Assembly: GCA_028564675.1 (NCBI GenBank)
Contig: JAOVVO010000096.1
Span: 1-64,000 of the forward strand
Direction: 5' to 3'
Source of the DNA: Onchocerca lupi
Taxonomy: Eukaryota > Nematoda > Chromadorea > Rhabditida > Onchocercidae
Length of the DNA: 64,000 nucleotides
Notes under the pieces: model-generated
What the model was told of the DNA's origin: nothing
The model's input: the letters and a program-made list of their open reading frames with translations, nothing else
The model's database searches: none
Position numbers and translations under genes: made by a program
Shown: positions 36,669 through 51,665 of the stretch, one piece after another
Layout of the letters: each line of letters starts with the position of its first letter
Numbering within the stretch: the stretch's first letter is position 1

Positions 36669-36821
36669 CCATCTCCGAGAAGAGTCTTTCGATAAAAGCA
36701 CAGAATTAAATTATTAGTGCCAAATTCGTCACGCTTTTCCAACATGTATTGCGTAGCTATGCTAAAGAGAAAGATTAAAAGAATTTTTTGCCCAATCGAA
36801 AGATAATGCAATTTCTGATCC
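36669..36821 (-). CDS. Exon-like segment encoding a membrane-spanning stretch, unidentified
   Basis: On the minus strand a 153-base open stretch runs from an acceptor (TTATTTTTAG) to an excellent donor (G|GTAAGT). It reads DQKLHYLSIGQKILLIFLF, then SIATQYMLEKRDEFGTNN, and ends RKTLLGDG. The hydrophobic part could be a membrane segment or an internal signal anchor. The phase (2 to 2) does not fit the first known GILT exon (phase 0), so either a small exon lies between or this is another gene. Composition and sites make it a fair exon; the product is unknown. Confidence 0.4.
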
Positions 36822-39311
36822 CTAAAAATAAAAATGATTGCAGAAAATCTAACCCGTTAATGTTAATATTTAATATTTAAATCTTATTATCTAACGATTT
36901 ATTCCAACATATCATTAATACCTTTTGCGTACTATCATTGTCATCATTTGATCATTACTGCTAATATCTAACATCTGATTGTCAAAATGAAATGAAAATG
37001 TAAGTAAAAGACCCACCTGCATAAGATTCCAATACAGCTATTAATAATCAATTCCTAACGAAATATTAAGACTCTGGCTCTCGGGAATTAATGATTTTGA
37101 TAATCACCGAGGCTAACTAAAACAAGAATGGAAATCTTATCAACAAGGATAATAAACATAAAATAGTCATAGATGACGTTAGTCTTAGATAAGATTTTAG
37201 AATAACAAACTAAAGAAATGGGTGCGATTATTTTATAACTGACACTTCCAAAATTATCGAACAAATGATGGAGAAACAAAAAACCATCGGAAAAATTGGT
37301 GAAAGAGTTTAATTGTGGAAGAAAAGATATCGAGTATAATTAATAGGGAACAACCGGTTATCGAAATTTTCAATTCGTGTCTGTAAGTCTGTACAGCATA
37401 AACTTGTCAAACTAGTTTAGATATTATCATATTGATAATGTTAAACAACCACCTGAAAAAGCCTCAATATGTTTATTGAATTGATTCTAATATCTTCAGA
37501 AATCAATTATGAGACGATCAATAATTTTTTCATTCTCTTTTTCTCTGCTTAATACTACATTTCCTTCATTGATTCCTCATTATCTCGTTATCTCATTATC
37601 TTATAGATCTTTGATATATTTTGATATATTGATGTGTGTGTGTTGGTTTTTCTTTTTCTTTTTTTTTATGATGTATTTAGTTAGTTTAATTTTTTTTTGT
37701 TAAGTAATATTTTGAAAAAATATAGCTCTTTTAACGATTTTGTTAAATTCCTCACAATCATATAAGTAATTAACTTTAAGCAGTTGAACATACATGATGT
37801 GAACAACGGGAACATTACGCATTACTTGAATAAAGGCAAGTTAGAAGGGAATAATAAGACGAAAATGAAAAAGGCAATTACGGGCAATAAAAGAAGTTAA
37901 GAGGAAATATGTAAGTATTATTATAATGAGTACTTAACTATTTAATTATTTGGTAATTAAGTGAAATCTGAAAATAAAAGATAGCAGGATCGGAGTAGAG
38001 TTATCTTAAGAAAATGAACTGCAATCCTATTTTATAATTATTTGTTGCAGATAAATTTAAGAGATCAAAAAGACTTATCAAATTTGAAAAAAACATGAAA
38101 GAAAAATGGAAGGGATCAAAATTTTTACTCAAATAAAAACACATTCACACCAACACTCTCAATCTTTATTCCTTTTCCATGCTAGGACTATTTCTCTCAA
38201 AATTACTAAACAGGAAAAGAATGAACATTATGAAGAGAATGAAAGAATAAGGATGAAAACGATGACAGGGAATGAAAAGATTTTGAAAATACAGTAATAG
38301 AGAAGAAGGATAAGAAGGAAGGTGACTATTGTTAGAAATGATTTTTCAGCTCATTAAATAATTGATTTCCAATTAATTTAATAAAAATTTCGAATAATAC
38401 AACTAGCAAATAGTATAAAATGCGCAACAAAAATTCCAACATAAAAATACGACTATTTGGGAGAGAGAGGATATACAGTAGGAGTGAACAAAAATAGTAC
38501 AGAAAAAGAGGAGTAATTAGCCTTTACGAATTTTCTTTATCCTCTCATGGAAGACGTACTGTATGAAAAGTACTTGTTTCATAATGTTTTGCGAATCAAT
38601 TCCATAACCACTCTTCGTTATGGAACACTTAATGATTAGGAAGCAGTATATCAAAGAATTTGATAAAGTTGGTCGGACAGTTTAGGTCGATTTTTTTTTC
38701 TGGTTATTACTTCCTGCCAATTACTTCGCGCTAATTAATAGACATCTTCAATTATCTGTCCATTTTTTCCAGGAGTTTTGAAATGTGTCATCTGGTGGTT
38801 CTTATTTTCTTCTCGGTCTTGTAAAGAAAACTGAACTGTTTGTTATAGTTATAGCTTACTCATCTTTCAAAAATTCAATAGCTTGGTAAAGTTGATCTAA
38901 ATTACTTGCTTATACACAGTGTGTAGTTTTTATTGAACCTATATTTATTTATTTGAATTACATTCTATTTTTATTTATGCTTAAGCTATTATCTTAATAT
39001 TGCTTATGATTTAGTCATATTTCCTCATTTATAATCATGCTTATATTTTCGAATTTTAATTCTAACTGTTCATATTTTATTGACATGCTAATTTCATATT
39101 TCTAGTACTAATACATCTCTCGACGCTGTTGATACAAGAAAGAAGTGATAATTGTTCTTATTATTTAAACATACATTACGACTTCCGCACTTCAGCTCAT
39201 ATTACTTTTCATAGTAGTTGGTATGAGCGATAAGTTTAAGCTATGCGATAATTTGAGTTATATATCGCACATTATATTAAGCTTCAAAAGATCTAAATGA
39301 AATTTAAATTT
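36822..39311. other. Non-coding stretch
   Basis: Intergenic DNA between the minus-strand exon at 36.7 kb and the YTH gene. The open frames here (37088-37279, 37509-37703, 38106-38297) have biased composition and no splice partners. Confidence 0.5.
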
Positions 39312-39315
39312 CAGG
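39312..39315 (+). promoter_or_regulatory. Probable trans-splice or 5' UTR acceptor of the YTH gene
   Basis: TTTAAATTTCAG ends at 39314, 24 bases before the ATG at 39339. The placement resembles that of rab-7 and supports spliced-leader addition, though a 5' UTR intron is possible. Confidence 0.45.
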
Positions 39316-39338
39316 TAAGGAAAAAGAAAAGCATTTTG

Positions 39339-42300
39339 ATGGCAGAACTCAAGAATGAAATGTATAATTCGCCAGATTCCTCCAATGGTGGTAAGCTTTT
39401 TCTTTCTCCCATATTTAATATTTTGTTTAATTTTTTTTTGTTTCTACAACTTTAAAAATGCATATGTTTGGAATTGAAACTTTATTTTAGTTTAATTTGA
39501 CACTTAACATTTCAATTTTTTAATTTAAATTATATTTTTGGGGCACTGATTAATTAACACGGAAGATTGCGAAAATATGAATTCATCAAGCAACATATGA
39601 TATTTCAGTAGTTGGACATTTGATATACTTGGTTTGAGCTGTTCCAAAATATCACCCTAAAAAAAATCGTGTGAAAATCACACACAAAAGAATTTTAATT
39701 ATAATCTTTTAACGGAAAGCATGAATGATAAATGAATAAAGTTACTGAAAGCATTAATGAAATTACTCTGAAATGAAATCACTTAAGACTTCAGTATAAT
39801 ACCGTTTGTGTTGACTAGTCACTTATCAAATAATGCGAGTGTAAAAATTAGCGCGTATTCGATATTAGATTTATCCAGAAGATTTGAAACGAAATGCTTT
39901 GAGTCGATAAAGACGAGTCCGGCACACAATTATATTATTTCTAGAGACATAAATGGTACTGAGCAACTAAACAAAAATTGCATATTTCATGATAATGTTC
40001 TTTTGAAGATAAATTGTGTGCATGTCAGTAGCATCTCTTTTCACAAGATTGTTTTTCTCACTATTTCATTTTTTGTTTTTCACAATAAATAACGACTAGT
40101 GAAGTAGTTATCATTTAAGAAAAGTAACTATCAAATCCTAATAAGTCAATTTCTTAATAATAACGAGAATATGGATTATCTATCTCACAGTGATGACTTT
40201 AACTATAAACTGGAATACAGCAACATTGATATGGAAATAAATTATATGTTTAATAGCTTTAACTGCCTCCACTTTAACCTCATCCTATCCTTAATATATC
40301 TGTATATATCTGTTGTTTCTGACATTAAATTCTTAAATTTTGAACATTTGTTTAAAATTTTGAAATTTCCTTCAAAGAAATTCTGCTATTTTCTTTCAGC
40401 TTTGCTCTTCGGTGGGATTATTGCCCCCGTTATGTTGAAATACAAATCGATAACCACTACCATTCCTGCATCTAAGAAACTTATTCGTGATGTTTATTTG
40501 TTATCTTCCTTGTCCCTTTCGGAATTTGATCTGTGGGAGAAGGATTTTGATCTCTCGTATTACTTTGACTTTTCAATTCCGTTTACCGGCCAGATTTCCT
40601 CTTAGTCTGGCAGAGATCTCCTGCTTCAAACTGATAAGGCTGTCGATAGCTCTAGCTATTTCACTCGCTAAAAAAAAATGCTGCTCTTTGCAGCTTCAAT
40701 TACTTCATTCCCATTAAGTCCCTTTTTTTCCAGTTAACTTTGGCTCTGATGTTGGGAAACATCTACATACTGAGAACGCCAATTCAGGTTACCTGAACTA
40801 TTTGCATGAATCCTTATCATTGTGATTTGTCTTCATCTGACCGTTGACTGACATTCTCATGCCAATAATATTTCGAACCTTAAACTCTGAATCAGCACCA
40901 CATATCCAAACGAAGATTTAAAATGCAGTCTTTGCCCACCTATAGATGAAGACGATTCTTCACACCTGTTCATCATTGACCTGACAACACCATATACCAA
41001 ATTACCGTCAGAGAATCCAGGTGAATATGACAGCAATGACAACAATTACGGCACAGACAAACAGAATAGTTCTCCTGAATCTGTTAAAGAAAACTGTGGC
41101 AACAATAGCAAACTCGGATATAGTTCAACACAAGTTGTCAATAATGATGGTGTCATCGACGTTGTGGAAGATTATTCTGATCTGTTGGATGAGGGCGATG
41201 TGGATTTGGATCTGATAGTGCGAGATGAATGCTACGAAACGCATGGTTATTTTATATTGCATTTATTTTATTCGCCTTTTTTTAAATGCATTTTATATAC
41301 AAATATAAGCTATGCCCATTATCAAAGAATAATTTTGAATGACGATTTCCAATAGATTCTCTCAAGACATTGTTGAATTGCAGTGATTTGTCAAACAAGT
41401 ATCCTTTCATAGCTCTTCAGTTCTTTCATCTTATTCTTTCACCAAGATAAAAAATGTGAAAGCAAAGATGGAAACTTACAAAATTTTCTAGAAAGGCATA
41501 TGCTGAGAGCTTATTTATATGGGTACTTCGTAAAAAAACTTTTTGGTTGTAATGTCGAGGATCTTTAGTTTCTTTGAGTTATTTTGTGTATTTTTATAGA
41601 CAAAGAAAATTCAGGAAAATTCGATTAGCAGGTTACAGCTTTACTTTTTCATGCAATACGTTAAAAATATAGTCACAAATATTCTTAAAAATTAAAGTCT
41701 TAGGTTTTCAGAAATAAGTTTCAATAATTCCTTCAGAAAAAATGAACTCAGATTCTTTACTTTTTCAGATGTTTGAAGGTCAGATTATTTTCAAGCTATT
41801 TTTCTGAGATAGTTCCGTTCAGTTTTGCTTAAGCTTTGTATTGGGCTGTACTACTCTGATTTAGTAAGACTTTTGAGGGCAATCGTTTTCTATACATTAG
41901 AAGTAATATTTGCATAATGCATGCTACTTTAGTCAGCTTATTCTCTGAATTTTGCAGAAGATGCATTGGAGCTATATCGTTCTAATTCGGTACCTTTGAT
42001 GAAAAAAGAAGATACGTCAACATATAAAAGAGCATATTCTATCGAACTGTATAAATATAAACGACCGGAAACAGTCATCTGTGCAGGTAAATTATTTTCA
42101 TTATTTTTCATCATTTTTAACAGTATGAAGTTTTCAGCAAAATTTAGCGGTCAAATTCTAAAGACGATTGATCTTTTTCTTCTTTATTATGATTTAACTT
42201 TGCTATGTGCTTTTATGTAGTTAATTTCTCGTGTATTTGCCTCAATAATTGAAAATGCTACAGTTTCCATTTAGAATCAGTCGAAATAGAATATTTGATG

Positions 42301-45029
42301 CATCGTGCACAATTCTTTCTGGCACGGGCATGTGAAGAAAATATTAAGTTGGCGATGGAAACATCGTTATGGACAACCCATCCATTCATTGAAAAGCTTC
42401 TAGCTGAAGCATATCGACGAGCTCCGGTTGTGATTTTGGTTTTCCTTGCACGAAATGCAGATCATTTTGCTGGTATTAATCAATTTGCTATCATTTTGCT
42501 GCTTGCAATAATAAGATATAACAGATCGAGCAAATATTGAAATAATTTTTCCGAAAATAAGAGGCTTTATAGGTCTTTCCTAATGCTTTTTTGACAGGTT
42601 TTGCACGGGTGTGTTCAGAAGCGTTGTACAGAAGTCAACCAGCAATGAGATGGGTTGATTTCAAAGGCGGTGGTAACATCAAACTGCAATGGATTACAAA
42701 ATATCCGCTTGCCCTTAGTGCAACTGATCATATTAAGAATCCATTTAACAAAGGTACCAGTTACAATATTTCCTTCCTTTTAAACAGTTATTAAAAGGTT
42801 TTACTTATATTGTAGCAGTCATTTTTCTTCTGCAAAAATATATTTGAGATTCTAATTTTTACTGCTCTAACATTTTGCTAAAATTTTATTCTCGAATAAT
42901 TTTTCAATAAATTTTTTACTAGAAAAAACTCTCGTGATATGAAACCTTGCATATCTTATTTGTGAGTATAAATTATCTTCTTAATTACAAATATCCATTA
43001 ATTACCTCAAAAATAAATAACTTAATTGAATGTGCTTTCATTATGACAACAACACATGCCTGATCATTATTAACTCTCTGCTATCTTATTGTTGGGCGTT
43101 GTTGAATCAAAATTTATTGAAGGAGCGTTCCGCTTATTCTGGATTTTCAAACTTGGATTTTCTAATCTGTAATTGAAAATAAAACTCTTTTAGTGGGAAT
43201 ATTTGTCTTGGAATTTTTTTCCGAAGTATTGCTCGCAATTCATTTGTTTATACATATATTTTTTTTTTGCCTGTTTTTTCAGAAAAGGTCATATACGCCG
43301 CTGCAGATGGATGTGAGATACAGCGTGCTGCAGGTCAGCGGCTATGCAGTTTATTTCCGTTTGATGATAGTGTTGATTTGAAAGCACTAAAAAGAAAAAT
43401 CCGAGATAATTCACAAAAACTACCATCTTTATTGGAAAGTGATATATCGTATTTAGAATTTAGAAATGCAAAGAGGTAATTCTTAATTGTTTTGCAGTAT
43501 TTTTCATGATAAATTTGTTTTATAAGGGAATCACTTTTTACATTGATGCTTTTGTATCTCTCTTATCTTTCCAATAAACGGAGCAATGAACTAAAGAATT
43601 CAAAGATCTTGATAATCCCGAAAATTCTTGACTGATTGCAGAACAATCTCGCAATTGTAATTTTTTTCGGAGAAATAGTTTCTCTTTTTATTTTATATGC
43701 TTTAGGGTGAATCTTAAGAAAATTAATTAATTATTCACATATTTTAAGTTTTGTGCACTTCCTGCATATGTGGTGCATATACATTATATCATAACCAGAT
43801 TCTCATGGCAATGTATGTTTTCCGTTGTTTAAAAGTGCACCTAAAAATTATTACATAACTTATTACATCGGCGGTATAGGGCGATCAAATATTTTATTTC
43901 TGCATTTTGGGAAGTTTCAGAAATCTACCGATAAAGAAAACTTTGAAAGATTTGTGGAGCGAAAAACGACCTCCTGCCATGATGTTATCTTCCGGCAGAC
44001 ATGCTAGCCATAAAGAAAGGAATTCCGGAACTAAGAACTATGTATATGTTTAAATTAATAGCTAATTAAATTTAGAACGATTTACATTTTCTCTATAACT
44101 AAAACATCTTTTCTAACAATTGTTCTGACTTTTGTAAATTCCACATTTCCGACATTAATTGGATGTTTTATTCATTCCTTTGTGTTTGGATGTTTGACTT
44201 TTGTTTCTTTAATTTATAGCATGCTTCTCGAATGCTTCCCCTTATGGATGTTGCGGTTTCATATCCTTCATACAATAGTTCTCATTCGTCGTCATCCTTG
44301 AGAAAACGTCGTGCATCGCCAAAGAAGTTATCACCGAGGCGTCGTCCTTTGATACGCAGTCATCATCATCGTTCCAGATCATCAGAGTAACTTTTCAGTT
44401 TTCTTCTATAGTGCATTTTTTGTCTGTTTCTCTATGTTGCTTTTATTTCAGCCGTGAAAAAAGACATAGCTTGAAGCGATCATCCGGACACAAATATGAT
44501 TCTTATCCAACTCACAATTCATCTAAAAGTAGTTGGCGTGGAAGTTCTCACGAACACAGATTACTTCGAAGGTAATATTTATATTTCTGAATGTTCTTTC
44601 AAATGCTTTAACAAATTTTCAAAGAATGAATTTAGAGATGCACAATAATGAAGTGGAAATTTTTCTTTTATGTTTATAGTTATGACTCTTCGCAGAAATC
44701 TCTCCCATAATATATAATCATGAAGCTTAAATGTAAAATACTGTTGATGTTTTCTAGCTGTAGTTGCACACAGACAATACTTTGTTGTATTGCTGGTAAC
44801 TGTTCTTAATTTGGCATATTTTTAGTCATTTTTTTTTAGGGATTACGTTAGCTTTTCTCAATAAAATTATTAGGATTCACCGTCAGCTTTACAATAATAT
44901 TTTTTAATGGATAACAGATAAATCTCAATCATAAGGACTTTTTTTTTTTAAATCTAGTTATATTTTTTCAATCCTGAAAACTGATCAATTTTGAATTATT
45001 TCAGACATTCAAATCGTCACCGATACTGA
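39339..45029 (+). CDS. YTH-domain m6A-reader protein, YTHDC1-like (11 exons)
   Basis: Eleven exons join in phase into 504 residues: 39339-39390, 40734-40787, 40946-41245, 41958-42086, 42275-42472, 42598-42753, 43283-43475, 43921-44041, 44220-44386, 44452-44571 and 45005-45029. Residues 1-178 are acidic and low in complexity (DLLDEGDVDLD). Residues about 185-340 form a YTH domain of the YTHDC1 type: HRAQFFLARA, LWTTHPF, VVILVFLARN, FAGFARV, IKLQWI, HIKNPFNK, AADGCEI, GQRLCSLFPFDDSVDL. Tryptophans 211 and 276 match the two cage tryptophans that hold N6-methyladenosine in human YTHDC1. Residues 400-504 are basic and serine-rich (SSLRKRRASPKKLSPRRR, SRSS), like the Arg-rich tails of nuclear splicing regulators. 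Expected role: a nuclear reader of methylated RNA in splicing or export. Odd: the KSNN loop before the first tryptophan is replaced and one residue shorter. Weakest calls: the acceptor of exon 3 (alternatives at 40995 and 41000 keep phase). Confidence 0.9.
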
Positions 45030-47999
<2,970 letters not shown>

Positions 48000-49814
48000 G
48001 AAATATAAAAAGAACGAAATATTTTGATGTTATCAATAGTCATATTGTAAATTTAAACAAAATAATAGAAATATTATTCATTTTATAGTTTTTTTTACCT
48101 TCCTTTTTTAGTAATTTCTTCTTTTTTTGAGTCTGTCATTTATCGTCTGAAATTGTTTTTAATTAAGCATTGACTTTTAGGAAATTAATCCTTATCTATT
48201 TTATATATTAAGATGATTCTCCGAAAGACAATTCCATGAAACAAATTTGTTATTAATTACAGTTTAAATATATTTTATCTTAAGTTAATTATTAATACGT
48301 TATCGTAATATTTTATATGCATACTTGATGATTAATATTGATGTAAAATGAAATACTTTTGTTGCTTCTGTAATAATTTCTATAATGAGATTTACTTATC
48401 ACTTATTCATTTTTTTATATCAGATGGAAACATTGACTTTAAGATAATGGGTGAATAAAGTTTGAATTAAGATATTCAAACAAAATGAATAGATTAATTA
48501 TTGGATTTTCGAAAGATAATTTTGCAAAACGAAAATTAATTATGGTTTAATTCCTCTGAAGAAATAGTTATTTTTGTTTTAAATCTATTATTTAACGAAA
48601 AGAGAAGGAAATAACTACTGCATATTTAATTGCAAAATTGTAAAAACGTAGTTTGAATTAAGATTCGCAATGATATAACTGATTTATTGTTACTTTCAAA
48701 TTTTAAATTTATTTCAATTTTTGGAAAGCCAAAGAACTAAAAACGATACAATTAATTCCATTTTTCTTTCAGATAAATATTCGATAGAATTTCATGAATT
48801 CATAAAGATTTGGCAGGATTTTTGGGAAGAAAAAAAAGTGATGATACACGTACGTTACACATTAACTTAGTTTCTGTGCTATACGTAATTCTGGGAATTT
48901 TAATCATATATTAACATTTTTATTTCAAATATACCATTGTATTTCGTAAATTCATTGCACAATAGCTTTTATCTTTATGAAATATATCTTAGAGAGTATG
49001 TGAAATCTTCCATCAATTAATTTTTGAACGCTTTCAGGCGATATGAAAAGTTGAAAGAAGTGTTAAGTGTTGACAACATGTGAAGAATTGATATAAACTT
49101 TACATTCCCTCTTGATAAGACAGAAGGATTTATCAATAGTTATGGAATTATTTGAGTGACAAAGATTGATTCGTTCTTGAATGCTTGAAGAGAAAACAAA
49201 CAAACAAATCATGGCAAGTATCGATGCTCGAAACATTTAAATGAATACGACAACTATACATGAATATGGTAAAATTTGTGAAAAACTTCTAATGCAACCT
49301 TTTCAATCATTCAACGAATTTATCTAAAATCACTTAGTCTTAATTCTAAATTAGTGGTACTTCTATGATTTGTCTTGTTTAAGATATCTGGACCAGGCAC
49401 ATTTCATCTTGTGCTTTTTCTTACAATACTTTTTTTTTTCTTTATGGAAGAAAAAGAAATTGTTGATTAATTACAAAAGTTTGTTTAAAATATCTAATAT
49501 TTTGAGCTTTGAATTAATATAACTTATTTTTAGAAATCAATTTTTAATTTTTTCACTTTTTCTAGAAAAATTGTTACCAAATTAATTCAAAACAACAATA
49601 TACAAAATGGGATAATTTGTAGGATTACTGTAATAGCACATTCGATGATGCTGTGCGATGACCGGTCATGAATGAACTAATAATAAAGCTCATGTTGTCC
49701 ATCTGTAGTCCATCTATTCTATTTTATTTACACTGATCAATGAGTGATTTTTCTCCTTTTGTTTACTATTATCAGTTTGGATGCACAAAACTCAAATTGT
49801 TATAGTGAACCTAT

Positions 49815-49952
49815 AGTTGCAGCAAAATACAGTAATAGTAACTTTACAGTAACAGCAAATCATAGTTACAGCGAATTACAATCGCATGAAGTTCCAATAA
49901 TAGTGATTTACAGTTACAGTACATACAGTGACAGTGAAATTACAGTATAATG
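49815..49952. repeat. Degenerate tandem array of TTACAGT/AACAGT
   Basis: Over about 140 bases the strings TTACAGTAACAG, GTTACAGCGAATTACA and TTACAGTTACAGTACATACAGTGACAG follow in close order, together with GTTACTGTTA at the right end. The Ser/Tyr-rich open frame here is an effect of the repeat. Confidence 0.6.
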
Positions 49953-51509
49953 ACGTTACTGTTAAAACGAAATTTTAGTTGCAATAAATTTCCAGTTTCT
50001 TTAAAATTTTAACATTAAAAATTTGCAACCATTAATATAATGAAATTATTTTAACTCCTAAAATATCAAATTTTATTCCGAATGAAATTTTCAATATGCT
50101 ATTAATACTATTTATCCAGCATGTTAATTAGAAAGATTTTATTCTTTTTCTCTTTATAAAATTTAAAATTTAAAACTTGCAATGCATGTACACATATAAA
50201 ATAAAATTCATAGATATGAAGAAAAAATGAAAGAGAACAATTGATATACTGATTACATGTTGAAGGAAGGGAAAGAAAGAAATGAAAAAAAGTGAGTAAA
50301 TAAAGATTGAAAAAGAGGCGAAAGATTGATGTGATGAATTGAAATGCGGTAATTTTCAAAGGTTTCCCAAGTTTGAGGAGTATTATTTATTTAGGAACAA
50401 CAAACGCAGTTGCAATCAAATCGTTCTACAAAACTTTTCATCATTCCGCTGATTGCGAATGCACTGAATTATAGCATTATACAACAGTTTTGAGGAGAGG
50501 AAAACGAATTCTGCTTATCACTTGCATCTAAATTTGCTTCATTTATTTTGCGGCCAACTTGAAAGAAATTAGCAAACAATTTGAAATTTCAATTCTTTCT
50601 TTTTTTGCTCCAAAAAAAAGAGTTTCATGATAAGCTCATATATATATATGTATGCTTGAATATTACTGATCCGGATTTAGTACTAATTGAAGAGTCGGAT
50701 TTTATCACTACTATTATGAATATAAAATATTATTGGAATGGATTGATTAATCATAAATCAATGATTGAGAAAATTTTTAATATTAATTTTTGAATAATAT
50801 TTGAATTTTAATTTCATTTAATCATAAATTAAAATGTTGAATGTGATGATCAAAATTAATTTAATATTTAAAGATATTTCAAATGTATATGTAATGTAAC
50901 AGTACATACCTATTGACAACTGCAACATTTAGGATATGAAATTTCCAACAGATGAAAAAGTTAAGTAAAGATTAAGTGTTAACATAAATAATCAAATTAT
51001 TATTACTATAATTGATAGCAAAAATTAAAACTAATTATTAGTAAATTGTAATCGAAATATAAATGATATCAAATGCATGATTTCCTTTTTTCCTTTCTTT
51101 TGTTGCAGTAGCAGAAAAGTACCATTTAAAAATATGACTGAAAGAGGGAGAAGCAGGGAAGGGTATGCATTAAATTGTTAACTCTCCTTTGATGTTTTAC
51201 CGCCGTCTTGCGGATCATTTCATTCTTATCGATCCTTCTTGTTAGCAATGAAAAGTCGTTTCAAAAAAAAGAAAAAGAAAAAGGAATTTTAGGGCTTCTT
51301 GATTATGGGATCGTTCCATTGGTGCTTCTTTGCCCTTTTGCTTCCTTTCCTTCCCTTTTCTATCCCATCAAATCAACCTTTTTATCAGATCAGCAAAAAA
51401 ATCAGCAATTTATGAGCCTTTCACATTGCCAGTTTAAAAAATTCATTCCACCGAAAAGTACATTTTCTTCATTATTGCTATTTAAAATGTTTGAATAAAC
51501 GGCTGTATA

Positions 51510-51665
51510 AGTGTATGCATGGGTATTTGCATGAGTATTTAGGTGAATGTGTGGATGTTTGTTTAGGTATGTGGATGTTTGTGTGGGTGTGCAAGTATAT
51601 GCGTGGGTGTTTGTGCGGGTGTGCAAGCATTTGCGTGGGTGTTTATGCGGGTGTATGTGTAATCC
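51510..51665. repeat. 32-bp G-rich minisatellite
   Basis: Two nearly exact 32-base units, 51576-51607 and 51608-51639 (each beginning TGTTTGTG and ending GCGTGGG), are followed by a partial third; diverged part-units extend left to about 51510. The strand shown is rich in G and T with many GGGTGT blocks. Confidence 0.85.

Noticed and set aside
40171..40605. 144-codon frame inside intron 1 of the YTH gene
   Set aside because: Its first half is A+T noise, a second frame overlaps it, and it has no place in the phase chain of the gene. Its GC-richer second half (40390-40615) might deserve a transcript check.
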